From the NCBI RefSeq assembly GCF_003412455.1, contig NZ_QTJU01000012.1:98113-162112 (forward strand): a DNA stretch of 64,000 nucleotides. Reading direction: 5' to 3'. The DNA comes from Deminuibacter soli. Lineage in GTDB: Bacteria > Bacteroidota > Bacteroidia > Chitinophagales > Chitinophagaceae. Of the stretch, positions 43,169-51,783 are shown in pieces (position 1 is the first letter of the stretch; each line of letters opens with the position of its first letter). A model generated the notes under the pieces. That model searched no databases, had not been told where the DNA came from, and worked only from the letters and a program-made list of their open reading frames with translations. The translations under genes were made by a program, and so were the position numbers.

Positions 43169-44947
43169 TTATTGGTCGTCTTTCTTCTTTTTGCGGGTGT
43201 ACAGCTTTTGGGCTTTTTGTACGAGGGCAATGAACTCCATTTGTACGGCTGATTTGGGATCGGCGGCAGCAGTGGCTTGTTGCAGCACATCGGTCCAGGT
43301 GTAGTTTTGCACAAAGCGGGAATGTTTGAGCAGTTCGCCAAACATGGTAATGGCCGTGGCCAGTCGCAGGGATGGATCGAGCAGGGCCGGCTGTTCAAAA
43401 TGAAAAGGCACAGTGAAATGCTGCACCTGTTCTTCACTTAGCTGGTGCGGGCGCTGGTAATGCAGCGTCATGGTAGCCAGCCGGCCAATGGTAATGGTAT
43501 TGCTGCTATCGTCTGTATGCTGGTTGTTGTTTTCTTCGTTGGGTACAATTTCAAACATGGCAATCAGCCCGTGGCCGGAGCCAATAATACCGCCTTCGAG
43601 TTCGGCAGTACTGTCTTTCAGGGCTTCTTCGCGGTTATCAAAACCAATGAGGCGGTAAGATTTTACAAACTGCGGGTTAAACCGGATGTTGAGAAAAGCA
43701 TCGTTGGCAACAGCATACATGGTTTTGGTAAACTCAGACACCAGTACTTTTTCTGCTTCATTGATGTTATCGAGATAGGCAAAATTGCCGTTGCCGTAGC
43801 GGGCCAGGGTTTCCAGCTTGCTGTCTTTGTAATTGCCCATGCCCATGCCTAAGCAGGTAAGGTAAATACCCGATTCGCGCTGCTCGGAGATGAGTGTTTC
43901 CAGTTCTTTCTCTGATGTTTGCCCTACATTAAAATCGCCGTCAGTGGCAATAATTACGCGGTTGTTGCCGTTGGGCATAAACGAACGGTGTGCCATCTGG
44001 TAAGCCAGTTTAATGGCAGTAGAACCGGGTGTGGTGCCATGTGCAGAAGGCTGGTCAATGGCATTGAGAATGGTTTTTTTATCGGCGCCTGAAGTGGGTT
44101 CGAGCAGTACAGAAACATTACCGCCATACACAACAATGGAAACACTGTCTTGCGCGCGCAGGTTGGTAACAAGCAATCGCAGTGCAGCCTGCAGCAGGGG
44201 CAGGCGGTTGGGATGATCCATTGAGCCGGACGCATCGATCAGGAACACGAGGTTGCTGGGTGGCACGCTGTCGAGGTTGAGTTTGGGTGCCTGTAAACGT
44301 ACAAACAGCAGCTGGTTCTTTTTATTCCAGGGTGCACTGGTTAACGCGCTGTAGCTGGTAAAGCGGCCTTCAGGATAAGTGCCATCGGGACTGCCAAAGT
44401 CGAAGTAGTTGAGCATTTCTTCAATGCGCACGGCATCGGGCGGCACTTCATAATCCATGTTCAGAAAGCGGCGGATATTGCTGTATGAGGCCCTGTCTAC
44501 ATTCAGTGCAAAACCTGTTTCGGGGTTGCTCTCTGTTTCCTGGAAATTGTTTTCGATGAGGTTGTTGTAGCTTTCACCATCGTGCAGTGAAAGCGGCTTG
44601 TTTTCGCGTTTGCTTTTGCTGAAGCTGAGCAGTTTGTGTGTGCGTGCGGCAGCTGTTTGCGGCAGTTGTTTTAATACCAGGGTTTGGTATTTGCTGGAGA
44701 TAACAGCGGTTTTCAGTGTTTCAAAGCCTTCCAGCTGCAGGCTGATGGTATCAACCGGGCGTGATGTGGGAATACCGAATGCGCCGCCGCTGCCTGTTGC
44801 AAAAGGCAATGCACCTTTTGAGGCCAGGCATATTTTTACATTGGGCAATAGTTTGTTTTGCTCATCCCTAACCTCGCCGCGGAGATAGTATTGGGCCTTA
44901 CACGGTAACAGCGCCAGCAGTAATATGGCAAACAGTACAGGCTTCAA
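43169..44947 (-). CDS. Secreted von Willebrand factor A-domain protein (YfbK-like) with N-terminal carboxypeptidase-regulatory-like domain
   Basis: A 592-residue secreted protein. Signal peptide LFAILLLALLPCKAQ; a CarboxypepD_reg-like domain (LRGEVRDEQNKLLPNVKICL); the YfbK N-terminal domain (FALNVDRASYSNIRRFLN; VRIEEMLNYFDF); a vWA domain with MIDAS motif LIDASGSMDHPNRL, the second site GTTPGSTAI and ATDGDFNVG; then a C-terminal DUF3520-type region. Such proteins bind ligands in a metal-dependent way; no enzymatic activity is expected. Convergent with dnaJ; 54 bp downstream of the hpt stop. Confidence 0.88.
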   Translation of the reverse strand: MKPVLFAILLLALLPCKAQYYLRGEVRDEQNKLLPNVKICLASKGALPFATGSGGAFGIPTSRPVDTISLQLEGFETLKTAVISSKYQTLVLKQLPQTAAARTHKLLSFSKSKRENKPLSLHDGESYNNLIENNFQETESNPETGFALNVDRASYSNIRRFLNMDYEVPPDAVRIEEMLNYFDFGSPDGTYPEGRFTSYSALTSAPWNKKNQLLFVRLQAPKLNLDSVPPSNLVFLIDASGSMDHPNRLPLLQAALRLLVTNLRAQDSVSIVVYGGNVSVLLEPTSGADKKTILNAIDQPSAHGTTPGSTAIKLAYQMAHRSFMPNGNNRVIIATDGDFNVGQTSEKELETLISEQRESGIYLTCLGMGMGNYKDSKLETLARYGNGNFAYLDNINEAEKVLVSEFTKTMYAVANDAFLNIRFNPQFVKSYRLIGFDNREEALKDSTAELEGGIIGSGHGLIAMFEIVPNEENNNQHTDDSSNTITIGRLATMTLHYQRPHQLSEEQVQHFTVPFHFEQPALLDPSLRLATAITMFGELLKHSRFVQNYTWTDVLQQATAAADPKSAVQMEFIALVQKAQKLYTRKKKKDDQ

Positions 44948-45001
44948 TTGGGTTGTATAATGGGTTTTGCCAGTAAAAACGTAACTAATAAATGTAAATC
45001 T

Positions 45002-45538
45002 TTATTCGTGAAGTTGGTAAATTTCAGGCAGATTTCTTCCCAGGCCGTCGTAGTCAAGTCCATAACCTACCACGAATTTATTGGGTATGGAAAAGCAGCA
45101 GTAATCAATATGAACCGGGTAAACGGTGGCTTCGGGTTTGTGCAGCAGCACAGCTATTTTGAGCGAAGCGGGCTGCTGGTTGATCAGCTGTGGTAAAAAC
45201 TGGCTGAGGGTTTTACCGGTGTCGATGATATCTTCCAGTACAATAATATCCCTGCCGGTAATATCGGTATCGAGGCCAATCGCTGTAATGACATGACCGG
45301 TTGATTTGGTGCCCTTGTAAGAAGCCAGTTTGATAAAACAGATTTCCGCATCAATGGTAAGGTATTTAAAGAGGTCGCTTGCAAACATAAACGATCCGTT
45401 TAATACCGCGATAAACAACGGGCGTTTGCCTGCATAGTCGGCATTGATGGCAGCCGCTGTTTCCTGCAGCTTATCGTGAATCATGGTCTGCGTCAGGTAC
45501 GGGTGAAACTGTTTATCGTGAACTTTTACAAGTGTCAT
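45002..45538 (-). CDS. hpt: Hypoxanthine phosphoribosyltransferase
   Basis: Purine salvage: hypoxanthine or guanine plus PRPP to IMP or GMP. The 178-residue protein has the PRPP-binding motif IIVLEDIIDTGKTL, the flexible loop region LASYKGTKSTG, the N-terminal PLFIAVLNGSFMFASDL and the C-terminal base-binding KFVVGYGLDYDGLGRNLPEI. Usual length. It lies 53 bp after the glucosaminidase gene on the same strand. Confidence 0.94.
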   Translation of the reverse strand: MTLVKVHDKQFHPYLTQTMIHDKLQETAAAINADYAGKRPLFIAVLNGSFMFASDLFKYLTIDAEICFIKLASYKGTKSTGHVITAIGLDTDITGRDIIVLEDIIDTGKTLSQFLPQLINQQPASLKIAVLLHKPEATVYPVHIDYCCFSIPNKFVVGYGLDYDGLGRNLPEIYQLHE

Positions 45539-45591
45539 ATCTGTATACTATTCCATTAATTTAAACCGGGAATAACCGGGGCGGTGCCTGG

Positions 45592-46683
45592 TTACCTGGC
45601 TGCAGCCATGCGGTTATTGTCGCGCGTGGTTTTGGGCGCCGCAGGTGCATTGCCGCGAAGATAAATCTTTTCACCGGTAAGCGGTTCCAGTCCTTTGGTG
45701 AGGTGGTTGTAGTCCAGCAGGCTTTCGAGGCGAACGCCTTCACGTTGTGCGATGAGCGCGATGGTTTCGGCGGGTTCTACGGTATGTACGTCCTTCGCGC
45801 CTTTTTTAGGCTTTCTTTCCAGGAAAATAAGCTGCCCGTTGCTGAGTATGTCAACCTGGTCAAGCTCGTTGAAATCGAGCAGTTTTTTGTAGCGCAGGTT
45901 GTAGTAATTGGCTACGGCAAACAGGGAAGTACCTTCTGCGGCATAAATTACTTTGGTGTCGTTGATTGCAAACACACCGTTGGGGTAGGCGGGTGCTTTA
46001 ACGGGCGTTTGGGCTACCATTACCGGCGCGCTTTTTTGCGGAGGTGTTACGGCAGCTGCTTTCTGTTCGGTTTGTGCATCGTTGTCGGTAACAACCGGTG
46101 CATTGCTGCCCTGCTGTACAGCCGGCGTATTGTTGCGGGCGTACACAGGATCATTGCCACCATTGCGTTTGCGCTCCATGGCGGTAAGCGTGTATTGCTG
46201 CAGGTTATTGTCTACAATAATTTTGGTGAGCATCTGGGCGTACACATTGCTGGTCGCATAACCGGCCTTTTTAAGGCCCTTTGCCCAGCCCTGGTAATCG
46301 GTAGGATCAAGGGTGAAGAGGAAGGCGTAGTTGGGGCGGTTTTTCAGGAAATCGGAGTGGTCGCGGTACGATTCTTCTGCAGAACCATAACTTCTGAAGC
46401 ATTCGCCTTTGGCATCATCATCATGATACACCTTGGCGCCTGTCCACTCGTTTTTACACTTAATGCCAAAATGGTTGTTGGATTGTTTCACCAGGTCGCT
46501 CTGGCCGGCTTCTGTTTCTACAATACCCTGTGCAAGGGTAATGGATGCCGGAACACCGGTGCGTATTTCCTCGCTGATGGCGAGTTCTTTATAGGTGTTG
46601 ATGTAATTGGCTACAGCGCTTGTTTGGGCTTTTGCACCCAGGGCAATAGTTATAACTGAGATAACTGCCAGGAATTTTTTCAT
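45592..46683 (-). CDS. Secreted N-acetylglucosaminidase-domain protein with LysM domains
   Basis: A 363-residue peptidoglycan hydrolase. Signal peptide KKFLAVISVITIALGAKAQ; a glucosaminidase domain (ITLAQGIVETEAGQSDLVKQ with a catalytic-type Glu; SNNHFGIKCKNEWTGAKVY; YATSNVYAQMLTKIIVDNN); a low-complexity linker; two C-terminal LysM modules (YAAEGTSLFAVANYYNLRYK; VEPAETIALIAQREGVRLE). The architecture is that of Bacteroidota cell-separation or remodelling enzymes. ATG 46683 is preferred over a TTG at 46692. Confidence 0.92.
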   Translation of the reverse strand: MKKFLAVISVITIALGAKAQTSAVANYINTYKELAISEEIRTGVPASITLAQGIVETEAGQSDLVKQSNNHFGIKCKNEWTGAKVYHDDDAKGECFRSYGSAEESYRDHSDFLKNRPNYAFLFTLDPTDYQGWAKGLKKAGYATSNVYAQMLTKIIVDNNLQQYTLTAMERKRNGGNDPVYARNNTPAVQQGSNAPVVTDNDAQTEQKAAAVTPPQKSAPVMVAQTPVKAPAYPNGVFAINDTKVIYAAEGTSLFAVANYYNLRYKKLLDFNELDQVDILSNGQLIFLERKPKKGAKDVHTVEPAETIALIAQREGVRLESLLDYNHLTKGLEPLTGEKIYLRGNAPAAPKTTRDNNRMAAAR

Positions 46684-46725
46684 TTGTCTCAATGGTTTTG
46701 TTCGATGGCCTGGTAAAACAGTGTT

Positions 46726-47367
46726 TTACGCCTGTTTCTTTTTAATGAACAGCAATCCGTCTCTCACAGTAACAAATACCTGCTCTGATCGTTCGTCGTT
46801 CAGTACATGTTTATTAAATGCATCTATTGCTTTGGCGTTTTTTCCTTTCAGGGGTGTTTCCAGCACCTGGCCGTGAAACAGCACATTATCCGCAATAATC
46901 AGTCCGTTCTTGCTTAAACGGGGTAACAGCATCTCGTAGTATGCCGTATAGCCGGTTTTATCGGCGTCTATAAAAACCAGGTCCCAGGCATGAGGCAGGG
47001 TGGGTATTATATCCAGCGCGTTTCCGGTGTGCAAATGTATCAGATTATGCTGATCGCTGCGACTGAAATTTTCACGGCTCAGGGCAGCATCTTCTTCCCG
47101 CAATTCAATGGTGTGGAGCGCCCCGCCGGGTTGCAGTCCCTTAGCGAGGCACAGGGCACTGTAGCCTGTAAATGTGCCTATTTCCAGGATATACTTCGGT
47201 TGCATCATCCAGCTGATAAACTCCAGCAGCCTGCCCTGCACATGCCCGCTGAGCATATGCGGCTGCGCGTGCTGCTGTGTTTGCGCATTGATTGCGTGCA
47301 GCAGTGCATCTTCGGGTGAAGTATGCGCTGCTGCATAGTTTTCTGCAAGCGGGTGTACCAGATCCAT
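46726..47367 (-). CDS. Class I SAM-dependent O-methyltransferase (methyltransf_3 family)
   Basis: A 213-residue enzyme of the catechol/caffeoyl-CoA O-methyltransferase type. ILEIGTFTGYSALCLAKGL binds SAM, LVFIDADKTGYTAYYEMLLP carries the metal-binding Asp, and IIADNVLFHGQV the Asp-Asn pair. Substrate unknown. The ATG at 47367 is chosen: it begins MDLVHPLAENYA as in homologues and sits one base from the symporter stop; a longer version from 47424 would overlap the symporter by 56 bp with unconserved sequence. Confidence 0.88.
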   Translation of the reverse strand: MDLVHPLAENYAAAHTSPEDALLHAINAQTQQHAQPHMLSGHVQGRLLEFISWMMQPKYILEIGTFTGYSALCLAKGLQPGGALHTIELREEDAALSRENFSRSDQHNLIHLHTGNALDIIPTLPHAWDLVFIDADKTGYTAYYEMLLPRLSKNGLIIADNVLFHGQVLETPLKGKNAKAIDAFNKHVLNDERSEQVFVTVRDGLLFIKKKQA

Positions 47368-47368
47368 A

Positions 47369-48817
47369 TCAGGCAGTTTTGCGTTTGCTGATGAAGAATA
47401 AACCTGTGTAAGTGAGTGCACCATTAAGGATAAGCAATTCAGGGCCTATCTGGAAACCGTTAAACCAGGCAGCCTGGTTTAAATCAATGGCCAGGCAAAT
47501 GAGCGGCGCCACTAAACAAACAATGGGAACCAGCTTATCGTTTACTTCACGCTTACTTAAAATGCCAAATGAAAACAAGCCCAGCAGCGGACCGTAGGTA
47601 TAAGCGGCAATCTGCAGTATCACATTTACCATGCTGGTATTGTTGATCCATTTGAACAGCATTACAAAGGCGAGGAACAGGGCTGCGAAAATAAGGTGCG
47701 TGCGCTGGCGTATTTTTTTCTTCTGTACATCGTTCCAGTCGGTTCTGCGCTGCATGCCTATGAGGTCTATACAAAATGAAGAAGTGAGGGCGGTTAACGC
47801 ACCATCGGCACTGGGGAACAGGGCCGATATCAGCGCAATGATAAAGATCACCGAAACCACCGGTGGCATATGGTGCAGGGCAATGGCCGGGAACAGCTTA
47901 TCGCCTGTTGCCGGCTCGTTTACCTGTGCTGCATACAGGTGCAGCAGCCCGCCAAGGAACAGGAACAGGGCAATTACCACCACCAGGGTAAGCGTCATGG
48001 TCACAATGTTTTTTTGTGAATCGCCCAGGGTTTTAACGGAGATATTCTTCTGCATCATTTCCTGGTCCATACCCGTCATGGTTAAGCTGATGAACGCACC
48101 GGCCACAAATTCTTTCACAAAAAAGTGTTTGCTGTCTACATCCAGGTTAAACACCCTGGTCATACCCTGCTGCCCCATTAAGTGCAGGCTTTCACCAAAA
48201 CCGAGGTGCAGGTAGTTGAGAATATAGAAAGTGCAAATGATCAGCCCCAGCAGCATACAGGTAGTTTGCAGCGTATCGGTATATACAATGGTTTTAACGC
48301 CGCCCTCGTAAGTGTACAGGAGAATCATAAGCAGTATGATAAGCGTGGTTGCCCAGAAAGGCACGCCAAAACTGCTGAGAATGGTATCCTGCAGGATGTT
48401 GACCACCAGGTACAGCCTGGCAGTGGCACCCAGTACGCGCGAGAGAATAAAGAAAGAGGCACCGGTTTTATACGATACTATACCGAGGCGGTGATTAAGA
48501 TAATTGTAGATAGAAGTAAGCTGCATGCGGTAATACAGCGGCAGCAGCACATAGGCAATGGTAAAATAGCCCACCACATACCCGAGGGTTATCTGGAAAT
48601 AGGCAAAGGCGCTTTTGCCTACGCCGCCGGGTACGCTTACAAACGTTACGCCACTGAGGGTGGTGCCTATCATGCCGAACGCTACCAGCATCCAGTTACT
48701 GTTGCGGTTACCGATAAAGAAAGAATCGTTGTTGGCATTACGGCCGGTATACCAGGCCACGCAGAGTAACAGCACAAAATAGGCGACTACAAAAGAAAAC
48801 AATAAGGCTGGTGACAT
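47369..48817 (-). CDS. Sodium:solute symporter (SSS family)
   Basis: A 482-residue inner-membrane carrier with about thirteen hydrophobic helices. The SSS hallmarks are FGMIGTTLSGVTFVSVPGGV (helix 1-2 region with Na+ site), YNYLNHRLG, TYEGGVKTIVYTDTLQ and the helix-8 stretch IIALISALFPSADGALTALT. Substrate unknown; relatives carry sugars, amino acids, nucleosides or sialic acid. It is the first gene of a pair with the O-methyltransferase. Confidence 0.92.
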   Translation of the reverse strand: MSPALLFSFVVAYFVLLLCVAWYTGRNANNDSFFIGNRNSNWMLVAFGMIGTTLSGVTFVSVPGGVGKSAFAYFQITLGYVVGYFTIAYVLLPLYYRMQLTSIYNYLNHRLGIVSYKTGASFFILSRVLGATARLYLVVNILQDTILSSFGVPFWATTLIILLMILLYTYEGGVKTIVYTDTLQTTCMLLGLIICTFYILNYLHLGFGESLHLMGQQGMTRVFNLDVDSKHFFVKEFVAGAFISLTMTGMDQEMMQKNISVKTLGDSQKNIVTMTLTLVVVIALFLFLGGLLHLYAAQVNEPATGDKLFPAIALHHMPPVVSVIFIIALISALFPSADGALTALTSSFCIDLIGMQRRTDWNDVQKKKIRQRTHLIFAALFLAFVMLFKWINNTSMVNVILQIAAYTYGPLLGLFSFGILSKREVNDKLVPIVCLVAPLICLAIDLNQAAWFNGFQIGPELLILNGALTYTGLFFISKRKTA

Positions 48818-48975
48818 GGGGGCTATCCTTTGTTTAATGGGCTAATTCGGGTGTGCCGGGATGATAAAACAGGGAATCATCGGCAGCACAACACAATTTG
48901 TTAAGAAACAAATATCCGTATTATCCGGGCAAAATGGCAAATCACCTTTAAATTGGTGCAGGTAAAAATTCGTGT

Positions 48976-49527
48976 ATGGCATATCAATCAGTCGCCGTTT
49001 TTTGCGGATCGCGTATGGGCAACGATCCCTTGTACGAGCAGCATGCCCGTGAACTGGGGCGTTTGCTGGCAGAACATAAGATTACGCTGGTATATGGCGG
49101 CGGCAATGTAGGCCTGATGGGTGCAGTAGCCAATGCGGCACTGGAAGCCGGCGGGGAGGTTGTGGGTGTTATTCCTGATGTGCTGGTGCAGTGGGAGCGG
49201 CAGCACAAGGGCCTTACCCAACTGCATGTAGTGGCAGATATGCATGTGCGCAAGAAAATGATGTACGACCTGTGTGATGCGGCTATTGTGCTACCGGGCG
49301 GCAACGGCACCATGGATGAAATGTTTGAAATGCTTACGTGGAACGCGCTCAACATCCACAATAAAAAAATAATCCTGCTGAACTCAGCAGGATATTACAA
49401 TCACCTGATGGGGCATATCAATCATACGCAGCTGCAGGGTTTCCTGCACGAAGACTGGCGCACACGGTTTGCCGTGTACGCCACTCCTGTTGAGCTTACC
49501 GACGACCTGGGTGAAGATATACGTTAA
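48976..49527 (+). CDS. LOG-family protein (TIGR00730, Rossmann fold)
   Basis: A 183-residue nucleotide-processing enzyme of the lysine decarboxylase-like/LOG family, likely cleaving ribose 5-phosphate from (modified) AMP or another nucleotide 5'-monophosphate. The motif PGGNGTMDEMFEMLTW matches PGGxGTxxE, and MHVRKKMMYDL supplies the conserved Arg and Lys. N-terminal VAVFCGSRMGNDPLYEQHAR and VYGGGNVGLMGAVA are typical. Its last 32 bp overlap the convergent beta-barrel gene. Confidence 0.92.
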   Translation: MAYQSVAVFCGSRMGNDPLYEQHARELGRLLAEHKITLVYGGGNVGLMGAVANAALEAGGEVVGVIPDVLVQWERQHKGLTQLHVVADMHVRKKMMYDLCDAAIVLPGGNGTMDEMFEMLTWNALNIHNKKIILLNSAGYYNHLMGHINHTQLQGFLHEDWRTRFAVYATPVELTDDLGEDIR

Positions 49528-50131
49528 AACCCGCGCGGATGATAGGTATAAAACTCCCGTCGTAGTTGCGGTATGGTGAATTGGGATCTTTATTTACGTC
49601 AAACAGCAGCACAGTGTAAAAGCTGGCGCTGCCAACCACACGCTGTGAATAGCCAATGCCTGCCAGCAGGCTGGGTGCACCTACCCTGAACGTGCTTTTT
49701 TGCTGGGTGCCTGATGAGTTATCGGTTAAGGTGTACTTAGACCAGTTGTACTCGGGCTGTACCTGCAAAAACACGTTGCGTATGGGATACAGGCGTGCAA
49801 ACACACCACCGCCATAGTTAAAGCTTTTCTGGTTGGCATCGCTGTAACCACTGTAGTCGTAGTATTTGGTGCTGTAGTAGCTGAGGTTGAAAGCCACACC
49901 TGCATCGAGCCATTCTGAAAAACTGTAGCCTATTTCGGGGTTGCCGCCGATATTGAAGTAGCCGGTACCAAAACCAAGGCTCACGCTGCCGCCGAGGAAA
50001 ATGTTGTTGCGGTTAAAACCGTGTTCCTGCGGGGCCGGTTCGCCATCTTCGTACGTAGGGGTAATACCCTGCGCAAAAAGCTGTGACGAGGCAAAGGTAA
50101 TGCAAAGCAGGCAGGCAATCCGTTTAAACAT
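49496..50131 (-). CDS. Small outer-membrane beta-barrel protein
   Basis: A 211-residue secreted protein: signal peptide MFKRIACLLCITFASSQLFAQ, then alternating beta-strand pattern rich in Tyr, Gly and Asn (NIFLGGSVSLGFGTGYFNIG; PEIGYSFSEWLDAGVAFNL; VFARLYPIRNVFLQVQPEYN; FIPIIRAGFNVYLHP). No family recognised beyond outer-membrane beta-barrel. A -7 box at 50148-50155 lies one base from an upstream ATG at 50146, so the ATG at 50131 is the better start. Convergent overlap of 32 bp with the LOG gene. Confidence 0.82.
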   Translation of the reverse strand: MFKRIACLLCITFASSQLFAQGITPTYEDGEPAPQEHGFNRNNIFLGGSVSLGFGTGYFNIGGNPEIGYSFSEWLDAGVAFNLSYYSTKYYDYSGYSDANQKSFNYGGGVFARLYPIRNVFLQVQPEYNWSKYTLTDNSSGTQQKSTFRVGAPSLLAGIGYSQRVVGSASFYTVLLFDVNKDPNSPYRNYDGSFIPIIRAGFNVYLHPGRR

Positions 50132-50147
50132 ACTGTATAGTTTCATA

Positions 50148-50155
50148 CAAACGTA
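50148..50155 (-). promoter_or_regulatory. Bacteroidota -7 box (TACGTTTG) deciding the start of the beta-barrel gene
   Basis: Reads CAAACGTA on the plus strand. It ends 16 nt before the ATG at 50131, a normal short leader, but only 1 nt before the ATG at 50146. Confidence 0.6.
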
Positions 50156-50160
50156 AAGGT

Positions 50161-51582
50161 TTAGCGTAAATCGAAAATTTTGCCGGCATTTAAAATATTG
50201 TTAGGATCGAATACCTGCTTTATTTCACGCATTAAACGCAGGTTTGCATCGGCAAACACGATATCCATATAACTTTTCTGAATCAAACCAATGCCATGTT
50301 CGCCGCTGATGGTGCCGCCGAGGCTGTACACCAGTTCAAATAAGGCGCGCAGGCTGTTGTTCATTTCAGCATTGTCCATACTGTTGGCAGTACCTTCTTT
50401 TTTAATGCGGATGTGCAGGTTACCGTCGCCGGCATGGCCATAACACACGGCATGAAAATTATGCTGGCGGCCCAGTTCTTTTACACCCCTGATGAGTTTG
50501 GGCAGTTCGGCACGCGGTACCACCGTATCTTCTTCAATGGTGTAGCCACTGCTTTTTACGGCTTCTGCCACACGGCGGCGCAGTTTCCAGAGTTCGGCTT
50601 TCTGTTGGGCATCGTCGGCAAAAAACACTTCGCCTGCTTCATAATCCTGCAGCAGGGTAGCAATGGCTTCCATATCGTTCATCAGCACATCGAGGTTATT
50701 GCCGTCTACTTCTACAATCAGGTGGGCGGCAATATCGTCTGTCACCGGAACGGCATGGCTGTCTACCATTTTGCTTACAATCTGTAGCGCATCTATTTCT
50801 ACCAGTTCCAGTGCGCTGGGTGTGAAGCCGCCACGGAAAATGGCGCTTACGGCTTCACTGGCTTTTTCAAGCGAAGCAAAGGGCACCAGCATCAGCAGGT
50901 CGTATTTGGGCAGCGGTATCAGTTTCAGTACTATTTTAGTGACAATACCCAGCGTGCCTTCGCTGCCTACCAGCAGTTGGGTAAGGTTATAACCGGTGGA
51001 GTTTTTAAGTACATTGGCACCTGTCCATATAATTTCGCCGGTGGGCAATACCACTTCGAGGTTCAGCACATAATCCTTTACCACACCGTATTTCACGGCT
51101 TTTGGTCCGCCGCTGTTCTCGGCAATATTACCGCCAATAAAGCAGGAACCGCGGCTGCTGGGGTCTGGCGGGTAAAACAGGCCTCTTTCTTTTACAGAAT
51201 CCTGCAGTACTTCGGTAATAACACCGGGTTCGGTGATTACCTGCAGGTTGCGTTCGTCTATGCTGAGAATGCTGTTAAAGCGTTCCATAGACAGCAGCAC
51301 GCCGCCCAGGTGAGGCAATGCGCCGCCGCTTAAACCGGTACCGCCACCACGTGGGGTAACAGGGATGCCATCGGCATTACATATTTTCATGATGGCACTG
51401 ATTTCTTCGGCAGTACGCGGTTTAATTACCACTTCGGGTAAATATACCAGGTGCTCGGTTTCATCGTGCCCGTAATGATGGAGTGATTCTTCATCGGCCA
51501 GTACGTAAGACGCGCCGGCAATTTCTTTAAATGTGGCCAGGTGATCGCTAGTAATTTTTCCTTTCGCAAGAACAGGTTGCAT
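50161..51582 (-). CDS. FAD-linked oxidase, GlcD/D-lactate dehydrogenase-like
   Basis: A 473-residue flavoenzyme of the PCMH/VAO type oxidising a 2-hydroxy acid (glycolate, D-lactate or D-2-hydroxyglutarate). FAD-binding PP-loop VTPRGGGTGLSGGALPH; YPPDPSSRGSCFIGGNIAEN and GSEGTLGIVTK complete the FAD_binding_4 domain; the FAD-oxidase_C domain has CYGHAGDGNLHIRI and GTISGEHGIGLIQK with metal-binding His residues. ATG 51582 (MQPVLAKGKIT) fits the family; the frame remains open upstream without conserved sequence. No GlcE/GlcF partner nearby. Confidence 0.9.
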   Translation of the reverse strand: MQPVLAKGKITSDHLATFKEIAGASYVLADEESLHHYGHDETEHLVYLPEVVIKPRTAEEISAIMKICNADGIPVTPRGGGTGLSGGALPHLGGVLLSMERFNSILSIDERNLQVITEPGVITEVLQDSVKERGLFYPPDPSSRGSCFIGGNIAENSGGPKAVKYGVVKDYVLNLEVVLPTGEIIWTGANVLKNSTGYNLTQLLVGSEGTLGIVTKIVLKLIPLPKYDLLMLVPFASLEKASEAVSAIFRGGFTPSALELVEIDALQIVSKMVDSHAVPVTDDIAAHLIVEVDGNNLDVLMNDMEAIATLLQDYEAGEVFFADDAQQKAELWKLRRRVAEAVKSSGYTIEEDTVVPRAELPKLIRGVKELGRQHNFHAVCYGHAGDGNLHIRIKKEGTANSMDNAEMNNSLRALFELVYSLGGTISGEHGIGLIQKSYMDIVFADANLRLMREIKQVFDPNNILNAGKIFDLR

Positions 51583-51711
51583 GCCTTGAAATTTTTGTAA
51601 AAATACGGGCAATGCATTAGATGAGAACGAATTGTTTTGCCGGGTTTTTGATAACCTTCCAGCTGTAAAAACACCGGAACCTGTTAAAAACTGCAAAAAT
51701 AGAGAGCGGTA

Positions 51712-51759
51712 TTTGGTATTTACGAAATCTGTCGTATGTTTGCTACGAATTAATTCGTA
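51712..51759 (+). promoter_or_regulatory. Promoter with two tandem TACGA-N6-TCGTA operators
   Basis: TTTG (51712-51715), 19-nt spacer, TATGTTTG (51735-51742): the canonical promoter. Operator 1, TACGA-AATCTG-TCGTA (51721-51736), fills the spacer and touches the -7 box. Operator 2, TACGA-ATTAAT-TCGTA (51744-51759), is a perfect palindrome just downstream, over the expected transcription start. Centres are 23 bp apart. The size and symmetry resemble sites of BlaI/MecI/CopY repressors. The ATG follows at 51784. Confidence 0.75.
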
Positions 51760-51783
51760 AATATAAACTGTCAATCAAAATTT

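Noticed and set aside
45703..46659. Long open frame opposite the LysM glucosaminidase gene
   Set aside because: It is antisense to a well-conserved gene, Cys/Gly/Val-rich without domains, and has no promoter; a coding shadow.
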